64,000 bases of DNA from Rosistilla carotiformis (GCF_007753095.1 NZ_CP036348.1:1984001-2048000); one strand, 5' to 3'; positions 56,701 to 63,128 are shown, counted from the first letter of the stretch. Notes: a model not told the origin generated them from the letters alone. Program-made: numbers and translations.

Positions 56701-58502
56701 TAGGCGTCCAGGCGTTTGCTGCCATCGACGCGGGGAATCCAAATCATCGGCTGCCTTCGCTGCAACATTCCCTCACGTACACCTACGACGATGTGGGGAA
56801 TGTGCTGAGCGTCACCGACGGCTTGGGGGCCACAACGACAACTGCCTACGATCCGCTGAACCGCCCGATCGCGATGGATCAATCGGGGGGCGGGGCAACG
56901 GAAAAAGCGGTCGACATGGCGTTCGACCAAATCGGGCAGTACGAGTCGATCGAGCGCTATGCGGACGTCGCTCGCACCTTGTCGGTTGCCAACACGCGTT
57001 ACACCTACGACGAAATCAATCGGTTGACCGATCTAGTCCACACGGACGCGACCGATAGCGTCCTGGCCTTCTACGACTTCGCTTACGATTCGGCCAGTCG
57101 CATCACTCGCATCGGGGACATCTCCGGCGTGACCAACTACAGTTACGATGATCGCGACCAATTGACCGGAGCCACGCGTGGAGCTTCCGACATCCGCGGC
57201 AACGAGAACTACGAATACGACGCCAACGGCAACCGACTCGATTCCCACCTCCACGGCGCGAACTACCAAACCGGCGACGCGAACCGATTGCTTTCCGATG
57301 GGACGTACACCTACCAGTACGACGCCGAAGGCAACATGATTCGTCGGACGGAGGATGCGACGGGAGACTATCGAACGTTTGAGTTTGATCATCGGAATCG
57401 CTTGTTCCGCGTCACCGATTTCTCATCGGGCGATGTGATCGTTCAAGAGGTCACGTACACCTACGACGCGTTGGATCGGCGGATTGCACGCACCGTCGAT
57501 GAAAACGGCGACGCCGCCGGCGGCGAATCGACCGAGATGTTCGTCTACGACCGTGAAGACGTCTTATTGGACTTTGTCGATGCCGATGGATCGATCGCGA
57601 CACAGGCACCGGCGCTAGCCGTTCGGTATTTCCATGGCCCGGGAATCGACCAGGTGTTGGCGCAAGAGGCTGTTGGTTCCGCTGGCAGCCAGTGGTACTT
57701 GACCGATCACCTGGGCACCACTCGCGAATTGATCGGCGACGATGGCCGTCTGCTGAATCGTTTGAGCTACGATTCGTTTGGAAATTTGGTTGCGGAGTCC
57801 GATGCGAGTGTGACGACGCGATATCAGTTCACCGGACGAGAGTTCGATGAGGCGGTTGGGCTCTCCTACTATCGAGCACGCTTCTACGACGCGGTGATTG
57901 GCAGGTTTGTTAGCGAGGATCCGATCGGTTTTGCTGGTGGAGACGGGAATCTTACTAGATATGTGGCGAATACACCTCTTGTGAACATTGACCCCAGCGG
58001 CCATAAATCCAAGACTTACGACTATTCACTTCTTGCCTACGACTCCACACCTTTGCCGAAGGATGGAAGTTCTCGCATCCCGCGTCCTCCAACTCAGGCG
58101 TATACGTATGTAGGTGTTTCAACAAGTTTTACGGCCTTAGGTGCCATCGCAATACAACGCGGCACGTTGACGAACCAGTCGACAGGTGTCGCATATCCAG
58201 TTGCAACGTATTCACTAGGAGTGGGGGTGTTGGTTGATGGTTCCTTCGAAGTTGAAGCTGGGACATTCCACTTAAGCTTTCCGAATGAAATTGCGGGACG
58301 AGGCAAGACCATCAACTTGAGCGCAGGCGAGGTTGTCGTGGGTTCGGGCAGCTTGGTATACGACTCATACGGCAATTTACTCGGGACGACAAACGGCATT
58401 GGAATAGGCGCAGGATCTTACTTTGGCGCAAACCGGTTTCAGTCGTATACGATTGTTGGTAAACCTCAAATGGTCGGTGGTCGAACAATAAACTGTCCGT
58501 GA
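47784..58502 (+). CDS. Giant RHS/YD-repeat surface protein with dockerin-like and PPC-type repeats
   Basis: 3572 aa from ATG 47784 (GGGGAGGG upstream; TTG 47778 is possible). A planctomycete export leader (RCLLEQLETRQLLAAVPFG) precedes two dockerin-like Ca-binding repeats (LDVNRDGVVAPVDALRIINA and VDVSGDGAATALDALRVINA). Ig/cadherin-like domains and a carboxypeptidase-regulatory-like domain (RVSGTVLDVDGTPIAGMQVD) follow. A first set of YD repeats (about 1150-1420) is followed by eight PPC-type repeats of 109 aa (about 1541-2413), then a second long YD-repeat block (about 2590-3370) and the RHS core YQFTGREFDEAVGLSYYRAR with DPIGFAGGDGNLTRY. After DPSGH a tip of about 165 residues differs. It contains an in-frame copy of the local palindromic repeat at 56511-56571. 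It probably forms a shell-like extracellular or surface protein. Confidence 0.9.
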   Translation: MRPARRAVTTAKRRCLLEQLETRQLLAAVPFGQNPLQVLDVNRDGVVAPVDALRIINAINRSGSSAVDPRTEPGNFVDVSGDGAATALDALRVINALNRNTPILAATLPNDSGPIGDPTATLDLLTQDYRIDLGISIGPAGDARIALQVGDTGLPVDITDRFADNRASLSIAELDSIFGSPLPDGDHAVTGFLDDHAAFSFVLTVDRTAPAVEIPSLPQDADVSPTIRVVGNQIDANPSDSATLSIDGATRPLIVGADGRFNMPVTETPSSGSKQVLVSFSDQAGNVTEIDRAINIVPSMVVGATGAEGWVAQSADEIVFGSRDSFVVQADHLIQRGSGTSPRLEFDIEQLSEPTSTLLVSILDPNNVSQSALDTVPDGETIFSLHPGGDADYRLGLVQFDGTRVSIDLTELQLSQALVRFQSVAAQSSSEALLRVNALRVQTPQESAPRPRPRTSASRLAMPGPAIDLETFAATDELIVHLLSDRLDPQTGQYVATVQVESSSGMSRRPAVVKLPNVPVGVEISNASGTDDNGVPYINLTPAIPETGLGPGQWSLPIEIEIENPSLLLTTLQTEVLIGPANQPPVLPAIAAQTMMPGGVLNMDLRASDADGDRITYRLAPVGPAVLPSGGIDAQGILRLSPTPNEIGRYEFEVIASDGASETRRSFVLDVVADPNTDTRVSGTVLDVDGTPIAGMQVDLGQVSVLTDASGRFTLNLGNGTLVSDTLKIRGELYSGAATYPYIAEKLPLVLDRPPIVGVNNVIGRPIYLPKLDLANGQTIDPLNDTTVTTAAVPDTSVEIIAGTLLNQQGTSFDGTLSITEVPMTLTPAALPPGLQPDIVLTIQPGEMVFTAPAPLTFPNRSGWAPGTNMDLWSINPVTGQFDDVGDMRVSSDGQRIETISGGVRNSSWHFPSPPPPTPRAPEAQPANQDKACPPSSCGTSKPLQSRGSGCPEDCTATVKANSEVELHSGALLEMHSLIPYTSLGTSRGLTLHYDSETADPRPIVHFGFDDAVGGDDQRLVGSLSVSRGDFTSQIDGAANGQGVLSGQHYWTLPDDGGDITAAIQGDMRGLPSGIYQYQLTQGLMQFADGGVTGSTVTQSGEIVHVDASNSPLGAGWQLGGIQQLIENPDGSLLLVDGDGTTIRYSNTDIAGQYDSPPGDFSQVVKLADGSFVRTLTDQTTYAFDSSGRMTSVTDRNANATSLQYDGEGRLTKIVDPVGLATTLTYNALGKVDAITDPAARQTLLQYDAAGNLIRITDPDGTSRNFGYDSQHHLVQEIDQRGNVEQTFYGFHGRVERSIRKDGTEMFFEPLQTQHLQSVTATLDPTSPPPAAIQFDPVARVVDSNGNVTETRLNRLGQAVASIDFEGASTTVDRNDDNLITVETDTRGFSTRFGYDDRGNLILLDRPASTDGPAATMRLTSGQTVFATLNDLPQGASAAPPLDYDLFTIDATAGSELFVSISRTSSSSLEAILLSPSGAVVAQQTFGRFAEDLDRSGPLTESGNYTILVRDPGIARFGQQEFYLTATVIDDQPDADTVEIASGETISGSIDLRGDIDTYTIAVDAGDDLFITFREVLSSFSNLQTIVFDPAGNEIDQATVSAGGNLLLTDIADAGIYTILVRDADGANTGDYRLTATVIDTQTDDDTIALVSGRTVNANLGAGDIDTYTIALEAGDDLFVAFREANFSFNNLQTIVFDPAGDEIDRATVSAGGHLSLTDIATAGTYTILVRDADFANFGDYRLTATVIDLQTDDDTAALVSGRTVNGNLDFGDIDTYTIAVDAGDDLYVAFREVSFSFSNLQTIVFDPAGNEIERATVSIGGNLTFDEVAAGGLYTILVRDADGVNAGDYRLTATVLDAQADDDTVALVSGRTVNGNLDVGDIDTYSIAVDAGDDLYIAFREVVNDFSNLQAIVFDPAGNAIDETTVSIGHNFTFSSISTAGLYTILVRDVDARYTGDYRLTATVIDADAGDDAVALVSGRTTSGRLESGDIDTYTVAVDAGDDLYVAFREVVNDFSNLQTIVFDPAGNEIDRATVSEGGNLSLDSVSTAGLYTIMVRDADARYTGDYRLTATVVDAQADADTVALVSGRTVNANLGSGDIDTYTIVVDAGDDLFVAFREVVNDFSNLQTIIYDPAGNEIDQATVSLGGNFSFSDVSVAGTYTILVRDADGQYAGDYRLTATVIDAQADDDAVALVSGRTASGRLDSGDVDTYTIDVDAGDDLYLAFREVVNDFSNLQAIVFDPAGVPIDQATASIGANLDFRDLATGGTYTILIRDADAVNRGEYRLTATVIDGESDANVLALENAEQVVAALDVGDIDTFTINAQAGDAISIAFEEVVNRFSNLQAVLYSPNGSLIDSAVTATSGTITAAALSATGDYTILIRDLDGQSSGEYRVRGTRNGAPDGGDRQADEETIAVVTDEILADAVTETLAENAESAPTPVAERVPQPTLEFFSNIDERAPRQISEPLLSIISEQIASDDDLGHRTIDEAGAVDEIEFIADASGAFFATIDSDTLTLRIRVVGPDGSELISTTNFADGNDGRVDIDLIDLERAGAYSLQIAADDGVSIGDYRVISSVIDVSTTAQVGSPRRMTYDATFNQLTSVTDELGRQTLYTLDPATGNTTAIREVVGQIDDAINGQTDDLVTAITYAAHGLIDTITDPLGRVTDYDYNAAGLPISITFAVGTVDAATRRFEYDDRGNQTAIVDENGNRTTMQYDAMNRLTMVIEADPDGVGPLESPVSRFVYDAAGNPIETIDAANSVTTVVFDPMDRPTTVRDELGNETTTKYDRFGNVASITDPNGNTTRFVYDARNRRIATIDPDGGVTEFAYDTDNNLIAITDSVGNRTEFVYDGRDRMIAETDPLGAVTRFHFDPVDNLIRKLDRNGRSIRLQYDELDRLVTEDWFAAGVEPLGDAPAEDRLKPTLQQTITYTYDKPGNLLSIEDNFSRYDYTYDARNRVTQVDAFLSANVGVQAFAAIDAGNPNHRLPSLQHSLTYTYDDVGNVLSVTDGLGATTTTAYDPLNRPIAMDQSGGGATEKAVDMAFDQIGQYESIERYADVARTLSVANTRYTYDEINRLTDLVHTDATDSVLAFYDFAYDSASRITRIGDISGVTNYSYDDRDQLTGATRGASDIRGNENYEYDANGNRLDSHLHGANYQTGDANRLLSDGTYTYQYDAEGNMIRRTEDATGDYRTFEFDHRNRLFRVTDFSSGDVIVQEVTYTYDALDRRIARTVDENGDAAGGESTEMFVYDREDVLLDFVDADGSIATQAPALAVRYFHGPGIDQVLAQEAVGSAGSQWYLTDHLGTTRELIGDDGRLLNRLSYDSFGNLVAESDASVTTRYQFTGREFDEAVGLSYYRARFYDAVIGRFVSEDPIGFAGGDGNLTRYVANTPLVNIDPSGHKSKTYDYSLLAYDSTPLPKDGSSRIPRPPTQAYTYVGVSTSFTALGAIAIQRGTLTNQSTGVAYPVATYSLGVGVLVDGSFEVEAGTFHLSFPNEIAGRGKTINLSAGEVVVGSGSLVYDSYGNLLGTTNGIGIGAGSYFGANRFQSYTIVGKPQMVGGRTINCP
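52404..55022 (+). repeat. Eight tandem 327-bp repeats encoding PPC-type domains
   Basis: Units begin at about 52404, 52734, 53061, 53388, 53715, 54042, 54369 and 54696 and encode about 109 aa each, with GDIDTYTIAVDAGDDL, FSNLQTIVFDPAGNEI and AGLYTILVRDADARYTGDYR as shared phrases. Units 3-8 keep an exact 327-base period. The first unit is one codon longer, and the eighth is the most diverged. A weaker unit precedes (52030-52403) and another follows (about 55200-55540). The pattern fits recent tandem duplication of one bacterial pre-peptidase C-terminal-like beta-sandwich. Confidence 0.88.
56511..56571. repeat. Palindromic repeat pair inside the RHS gene
   Basis: GCTGGAGTCGAGCCTTTAGG...(56511-56534) is identical over 24 bases to the copies beside the RAYT gene. 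After 16 bases an inverted, imperfect copy (GGCTAAAGCCTACACTCCAGC, 56551-56571) follows. The pair is in frame and encodes AGVEPLGDAPAEDRLKPTLQ within a YD-repeat region. Confidence 0.8.
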
Positions 58503-58545
58503 ATACCTGACTTACATCGAGAACACCTGTCCGAGCAATACACCT

Positions 58546-60435
58546 ATGCCTCCGTTCGTGTCGACTCGAATTCAATCGAGCGTTCAAATTGTGCCGCTTC
58601 GCCTGAAGGCTCGACTCCAGCGTGGTCGGCGGAAGCCTCGACTCCAGCGGTTGGAACCGCGGCTTTGCATGGATTCGGCTTGGCAGAACCCGGTGCTGCC
58701 GTTGGATGTTAACGACAGCGGTACGGTGACCAATACCGATGTCGTCGTCCTTCTGAATCGCATCAACAGCGGCATTGAAAACCAGTTGCCGCTGGCCCGT
58801 CCGGCCGATGCTTTTTATCTCGACACCAACGGAGATATGCAGATCACGCCGATCGATGCACTGCGGATCCTGAATGCCCAGCACCGATATGCGAGCGAAC
58901 CGGCATTGGCCGTCGGAACCGATCCCGACTCGGATCCCGACGGGAACGGTGTGATTTTAAGCGACCACGTGACACTGGTGGGGCAGTCGGTTGCCGGAGC
59001 AAAGGTGCAGTTGACCGATGGAACCGGCGTCGTGCTTGAGTCTCTGGCGGTCGACGCGCAAACCGGAGCGTTCGAATTCACGACAACCCTATCGTCGGGC
59101 ATCCATGAATTGACCGTCACGGTCATCGATCCACTGGGGCAATCGACGACCACGACCCGACAGATTCGTCGCGGCAATCTGGCAACCAATTGGAACGCTA
59201 CCGCATTGAACGTCGTAAGAGAATGGACGACGACAAGCGACGATCCTTACGAAGGTCGTATCGTCACGTCCGAACCGCCGCGCGTCGCTCGCAATCTGGC
59301 GATGATCCAGACGGCGATGTTCGATGCGATCGCGGCAATCGAGGGAGGCTACGAAACCTATCTGCCGATCGCCAGCGCCCTGGCTGCCGGAGCATCCGCT
59401 GAAGCTGCTGCGATCGAGGCGGCGTACACGGTTTCGACGGCACTTTATCCCGACGCCGATTCGATGGCGATCTGGAATGCAGCGCGGAACGAATCGCTGA
59501 GCATGATCGCCGACGGCCCCGACAAAACAGCGGGGCTTGTCTTTGGCGAATCGGTCGGACTGCAGATGCTTGCCCTCCGCGACGACGATGGCTCGCTGGC
59601 AACGCGAGCGTACACTCACGGCGACGCTCCAGGAGATTGGCAGCGAACGTTCCCCGGCTACCTGCCGCCATTGCTGCCTCAATGGATCGATGTCGAGCCG
59701 TTTGTCGTCGACGATGTCGCAACCTTTCGTCCTGCGGAACCGCCAGCGCTTGCCAGCGATATCTATGCCACATCGGTCGACGAAGTCATGCGACTGGGCG
59801 GTGTCGACAGCGTCGATCGCACCGCGGACCAGACCGAGATCGCGATCTTTTGGGCCGATGGTGGCGGAACCTTTACGCCACCGGGACACTGGAATCAGAT
59901 CGCCTCCGACGTCCTGGTCGGGCAACAGCAACCGTTGCTTGAAACCGCCCGTACGCTGTCCTTGCTGAACCTCGCGATGGCCGACGCCGGGATCGCCGCC
60001 TGGGACACCAAGTACCATTACGATCTGTGGCGGCCAATCGATGCGATCCAGAGAGCCGATGAAGATGGAAACGCCGCGACGGTCCAAGACGCCGCCTGGC
60101 GACCGCTGTTGACCAGTCCACCCTTCCCGACCTACACCTCCGGCCACAGCACCTTTTCGGGCGCCGCCGATGCGGTCCTGACATCGCTGTTGGGGGAGAA
60201 CGTCCGCTTCACCAGCCAAACCGATGCGTTTGCATCGCCGGGGCAACGTCCGCTGGTTCCCAACCTGATCGTCACGCGGACCTTCGACAGCTTTACCGAA
60301 GCAGCCGAAGAAGCGGGGCTGAGCCGAATCTACGGCGGCATCCACTTCGACTTCGACAACACCGCCGGCCTCGACACTGGCCGCGCGATCGGCACGCAAG
60401 CCGCTGCGACGATGCTGCGTCCACTGGCTGGATGA
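58546..60435 (+). CDS. Vanadium-dependent haloperoxidase with dockerin-like N-terminus
   Basis: A 629-aa protein. An Arg-rich leader ends in RLQRLEPRLCMDSAWQ, a variant of the planctomycete LEPR export motif. Two dockerin-like repeats follow (LDVNDSGTVTNTDVVVLLNR and LDTNGDMQITPIDALRILNA), then an Ig-like segment to about 220. The helical vanadium haloperoxidase/PAP2 domain has the vanadate ligands K489 and R496 (KYHYDLWRPIDAI), S532-G-H534 in PTYTSGHSTFSGAA, R594 (RIYGGIHF) and the vanadium-bonding H600. It would oxidise halides with H2O2 outside the cytoplasm; the halide is not deducible. The leader contains two copies of the local repeat at 58600-58648. It starts 43 bases after the RHS gene. 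Confidence 0.88.
   Translation: MPPFVSTRIQSSVQIVPLRLKARLQRGRRKPRLQRLEPRLCMDSAWQNPVLPLDVNDSGTVTNTDVVVLLNRINSGIENQLPLARPADAFYLDTNGDMQITPIDALRILNAQHRYASEPALAVGTDPDSDPDGNGVILSDHVTLVGQSVAGAKVQLTDGTGVVLESLAVDAQTGAFEFTTTLSSGIHELTVTVIDPLGQSTTTTRQIRRGNLATNWNATALNVVREWTTTSDDPYEGRIVTSEPPRVARNLAMIQTAMFDAIAAIEGGYETYLPIASALAAGASAEAAAIEAAYTVSTALYPDADSMAIWNAARNESLSMIADGPDKTAGLVFGESVGLQMLALRDDDGSLATRAYTHGDAPGDWQRTFPGYLPPLLPQWIDVEPFVVDDVATFRPAEPPALASDIYATSVDEVMRLGGVDSVDRTADQTEIAIFWADGGGTFTPPGHWNQIASDVLVGQQQPLLETARTLSLLNLAMADAGIAAWDTKYHYDLWRPIDAIQRADEDGNAATVQDAAWRPLLTSPPFPTYTSGHSTFSGAADAVLTSLLGENVRFTSQTDAFASPGQRPLVPNLIVTRTFDSFTEAAEEAGLSRIYGGIHFDFDNTAGLDTGRAIGTQAAATMLRPLAG
58600..58648. repeat. Two direct copies of the palindromic repeat in the haloperoxidase leader
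   Basis: CGCCTGAAGGCTCGACTCC(AGCG) at 58600-58622 and CGGCGGAAGCCTCGACTCC(AGC) at 58627-58648 match the RAYT-flanking repeat with one to several changes. They are in frame and encode LKARLQRGRRKPRLQR, immediately before the LEPRL motif. Confidence 0.75.
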
Positions 60436-60442
60436 GCACGCG

Positions 60443-60490
60443 GTCGCCTAAAGGCTCGACTCCAGCGCTGGAGTCGAGCCTTTAGGCGAC
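60443..60490. repeat. Perfect 48-bp palindrome
   Basis: Two 24-base arms (left arm starting GTCGCCTAAAGGCTCGACTC) are exact reverse complements with no spacer. It starts 8 bases after the haloperoxidase stop codon, so it could also end transcription as an RNA hairpin. It is a head-to-head pair of the same unit found at 56511, 60601, 60628 and 61317-61451. Confidence 0.93.
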
Positions 60491-60600
60491 CTCTCCACCC
60501 GAGCACCAAGGCAAACGTCGCCCCATCGGCAGTTCCCTCCGATTCCCTGCGGTTTCCACGCAAGCGACATGTTAGAATCAGAGTTCCGCCGGGCGGCCGC

Positions 60601-60651
60601 GCTGGAGTCAAGGCTTTAGCCGACCGCGCTGGAGTCGAGCCTTTAGGCGAC
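60601..60651. repeat. Two direct palindromic-repeat units upstream of RAYT
   Basis: Units at 60601-60624 (three changes: GAGTCAAGGCTTTAGCCGAC at its right end) and 60628-60651 (exact) are in the same orientation and end 25 bases before the transposase start codon. Confidence 0.88.
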
Positions 60652-60675
60652 CACAAACCACTGGAGCCTTGTGCG

Positions 60676-61305
60676 ATGCCCACAATTCCAGAGACGATCT
60701 ATCGGTGGCGTAAGATGTCGCCAGAACAGCGACGTGAGGTTTTGGCCGAGCGACGGAGGTATGGCCGGCCCCCTCATAGCCCACCTCATATCGAAAGCGA
60801 CACGACCTCCTGCTATTTGATCACCGCAGCGTGTTTTGAGCATCGGCCGATCGTTGGGTATGCATCGCAGCGAATGAGCGAGTTTGAACAGGAACTTGTC
60901 GATCTGCTGGGCACACAATGCTCTCACGTCTACGCATGGACGATCCTCCCCAATCATTATCACTCGCTCGTCGATACGCCGTCGGTGAAAGGCCTGTTGA
61001 AAAGACTCGGGCAATTGCACGGTCGCAACTCATACCTCTGGAACCGTGTGGAAGATTGTCGCGGTCGGCAAGTGTGGTGCAATGCGGCGGAGACAGCGAT
61101 GAAGTCCGAAGGGCACTTCTATGCAACCTGGAACTACGTACTTAACAATGCCGTCCGGCACGGCTACGTGACGCAGTGGACCCAATGGCCGTATTGCAAT
61201 GCCGTGGAATACTTGCAGGCGATCGGACGAGATCTGGCGCTGAAGAGATGGCAAGCATATCCGCCCTACGATTTTGGGAAAGGTTGGGATCCGCCAGAGT
61301 TATAG
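60676..61305 (+). CDS. REP-associated tyrosine transposase (RAYT, Y1/HUH family)
   Basis: A 209-aa Y1 transposase. The HUH metal site is H94-Y-H96 in AWTILPNHYHSLVDTP, and the likely nucleophile is Tyr154 in TWNYVLNNAVRHGYV. The order (N-terminal strand CYLITAACFEHRPIVGYA, HUH, helix, Tyr helix) is that of RAYT/TnpA_REP. Family members cut and move REP palindromes and are single-copy domesticated genes. GGAG lies upstream of ATG 60676. Repeat units flank it on both sides (60443-60490, 60601-60651 and 61317-61451), as expected. No IS ends or target-site duplication are visible. Confidence 0.92.
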   Translation: MPTIPETIYRWRKMSPEQRREVLAERRRYGRPPHSPPHIESDTTSCYLITAACFEHRPIVGYASQRMSEFEQELVDLLGTQCSHVYAWTILPNHYHSLVDTPSVKGLLKRLGQLHGRNSYLWNRVEDCRGRQVWCNAAETAMKSEGHFYATWNYVLNNAVRHGYVTQWTQWPYCNAVEYLQAIGRDLALKRWQAYPPYDFGKGWDPPEL

Positions 61306-61316
61306 ATACTGAGTTC

Positions 61317-61451
61317 TTCGCCTAAAGGCTCGACTCTAGCGCTGTCGCCTAAAGGCGCGACTCTAGCGCTGTCGCCTAAAGGCTCGACTCCAGCGCTGTC
61401 GCCTAAAGGCTTGACTCCAGCGCTGTCGCCTAAAGGCTCGACTCCAGCGCT
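61317..61451. repeat. Five tandem 27-bp REP-like units
   Basis: Units start at 61317, 61344, 61371, 61398 and 61425. The consensus begins GTCGCCTAAAGGCTCGACTC and ends CAGCGCT. Differences are few: TT for GT at the first, GCGCG and GACTCT changes in the first two, and TTGACT in the fourth. They begin 12 bases after the transposase stop, and the last unit ends on the first base of the convergent DUF389 stop codon. The array is not a CRISPR: units are contiguous with no variable spacers. Confidence 0.93.
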
Positions 61452-62896
61452 TAGTGCTCGACCACCACGACCAGAACTAACGAGGTGAGGATCAGCAGCA
61501 GCATCAGGGCGCGGTTGGCCCAACGCTGCTTTTTGCCAAAGCGATGGTCGCCACGGATGCCGCTGAGCCACAAAATGAAAGACGATCCGACCATGATCGT
61601 CAGCACGTTGGCGATGAACAACAGCAGCGGACCGGTTACGGGCAGGCATCGCGTCGGCGTCGCGGCGATCGGCAGGAAAGCCAATTGCAAGCCAGCGGTT
61701 GCCACCGGCGGGACCAGCGCCGCGGCGATCGCCGCCCCGGCCAAGGCGCTCGACAGGTGCGACCGCGTTCGGGCGTAAGCGGCTGCCGAACCGCCGACCA
61801 GGCCAACGAGGAAGTCGAGGATCGATGGATTGCTGCGAGCCCACATCTCGGGCGTCACCTCGGCTCCTTGAACGATCCGCACCAACAACCCAAACAAAAA
61901 GCTGGTCGCCAACGCGCACAGGAATCCCACGCCGACCGTCATCCCAGCGCGGCCAAACAGCGGACGGTTTCCATAGGCCAGGGCCAGCCCGGCTCCCATG
62001 ATCGGCGTCATCAACGGTGCGACCAACATCGCCCCAATGATCACCGCGGCGGAATTCTGGACCAACCCGAACGCCGCCAGGCAGGTCGCGGCGCACATCA
62101 TCGCCACAAATTCGAACTGCAGTGACGAATTGTCAGCCAGGTTCTCGGCCAGCTCCATCCGTGCCTCCCGCTCCATCGGTGGCGACCATTCGAAGATCTT
62201 TTTCTCGATCGACGACCACGTATGCTCTACCCAGCTCATGCGATGTCGCAGGACCACGACCGTCGCGGGGATCCCCAGATCCAACAGCAGGCGGGCGACA
62301 GAAAAATCACCATTGGGTTTCGTCGTTCGCTCAACTGCCGTGACGACCAAGTCGTTCGATTGTAAGTCGAGTTCCTCCAGCCGGCCGCTCAACAGTTCAC
62401 GCCGCCGGGCGCTATCGGCTGAAGTTACCACCGAAACGTCTTCGAACAACAATTGACGTTCGGAGGGTGCGGGATTGGCGCGACAGATCCGGCCGATCGA
62501 ATCCGATTCGTCGTTGAGTAATTGAACGATCCGTCCAACGTCCCCCGAAAACTCCGCCCCCGGATCCAACAGCATCGTGCGGCAGGGAGACCGCTCGAAC
62601 AGATTGCAGAAAAAAGACTGCTGTTCGCCCGCGTAAGGGATCACAAACCAATCGACCTGCCGGCACTCCGACAACCGATGCAGCAGATCGGCCTCGTTTT
62701 CCGTGACACACTGCACGCGACTCTCGGCAGCCAATTGTTCGCTGCATCGCGCCGCATAGGCCGCCAGCGAACTCTTCGCTTCGGCGATCACCCAGATCGT
62801 GATCGTCGACGCAGGGCTGGAACCAAAATGCACCATCAGCGGCAGACAACGATCGAGCTGTTGGACGGAACTGGCAAGCAAAATCAATTGCGACAC
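61451..62896 (-). CDS. DUF389 integral membrane protein
   Basis: About 481 aa from GTG 62896, chosen because AGGGGAG lies about 8 bases upstream; a GTG at 62968 has no SD. The N-terminal ~260 residues are soluble, with two alpha/beta, USP-like halves (SQLILLASSVQQLDRCLPLM and SNDLVVTAVERTTKPNGDFS). The membrane part from about 265 carries the DUF389 signature: FEFVAMMCAATCLAAFGLVQ, then NSAAVIIGAMLVAPLMTPIM and LVGLVGGSAAAYARTRSHLS. DUF389 proteins are of unknown transport function; the USP-like N-terminus suggests sensing of a nucleotide. The stop codon touches the tandem repeat array. Confidence 0.82.
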   Translation of the reverse strand: MSQLILLASSVQQLDRCLPLMVHFGSSPASTITIWVIAEAKSSLAAYAARCSEQLAAESRVQCVTENEADLLHRLSECRQVDWFVIPYAGEQQSFFCNLFERSPCRTMLLDPGAEFSGDVGRIVQLLNDESDSIGRICRANPAPSERQLLFEDVSVVTSADSARRRELLSGRLEELDLQSNDLVVTAVERTTKPNGDFSVARLLLDLGIPATVVVLRHRMSWVEHTWSSIEKKIFEWSPPMEREARMELAENLADNSSLQFEFVAMMCAATCLAAFGLVQNSAAVIIGAMLVAPLMTPIMGAGLALAYGNRPLFGRAGMTVGVGFLCALATSFLFGLLVRIVQGAEVTPEMWARSNPSILDFLVGLVGGSAAAYARTRSHLSSALAGAAIAAALVPPVATAGLQLAFLPIAATPTRCLPVTGPLLLFIANVLTIMVGSSFILWLSGIRGDHRFGKKQRWANRALMLLLILTSLVLVVVVEH

Positions 62897-63128
62897 AAAG
62901 CAACTCCCCTGTAACGCGAGCCCGATGCTTGGCCCAATACCCCTAAAACGCCCAGCCAATCGCTTCACGAGTCGTTATTGACGCAAATTCTCCTTCGGTG
63001 AACAAGTGGCCTGGCCGATGAGATTTTCAACCGGTCTACCTGTTTTCTGTAAAGCGTCGTAGACTTGCGGACATTCGATAACCGTTCAACCTTCTTCAAA
63101 ACCTCATAATTGCCAGAGTCTAGCCGCC

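Noticed and set aside
61317-61451. Possible CRISPR array
   Set aside because: The 27-base units are contiguous, with no variable spacers and no cas genes.
61266-62096. 276-codon minus-strand frame with repeated AGVEPLGDS at its end
   Set aside because: It is a shadow of the DUF389 gene in another frame; the repeats arise from the REP array, which happens to be open on this strand.
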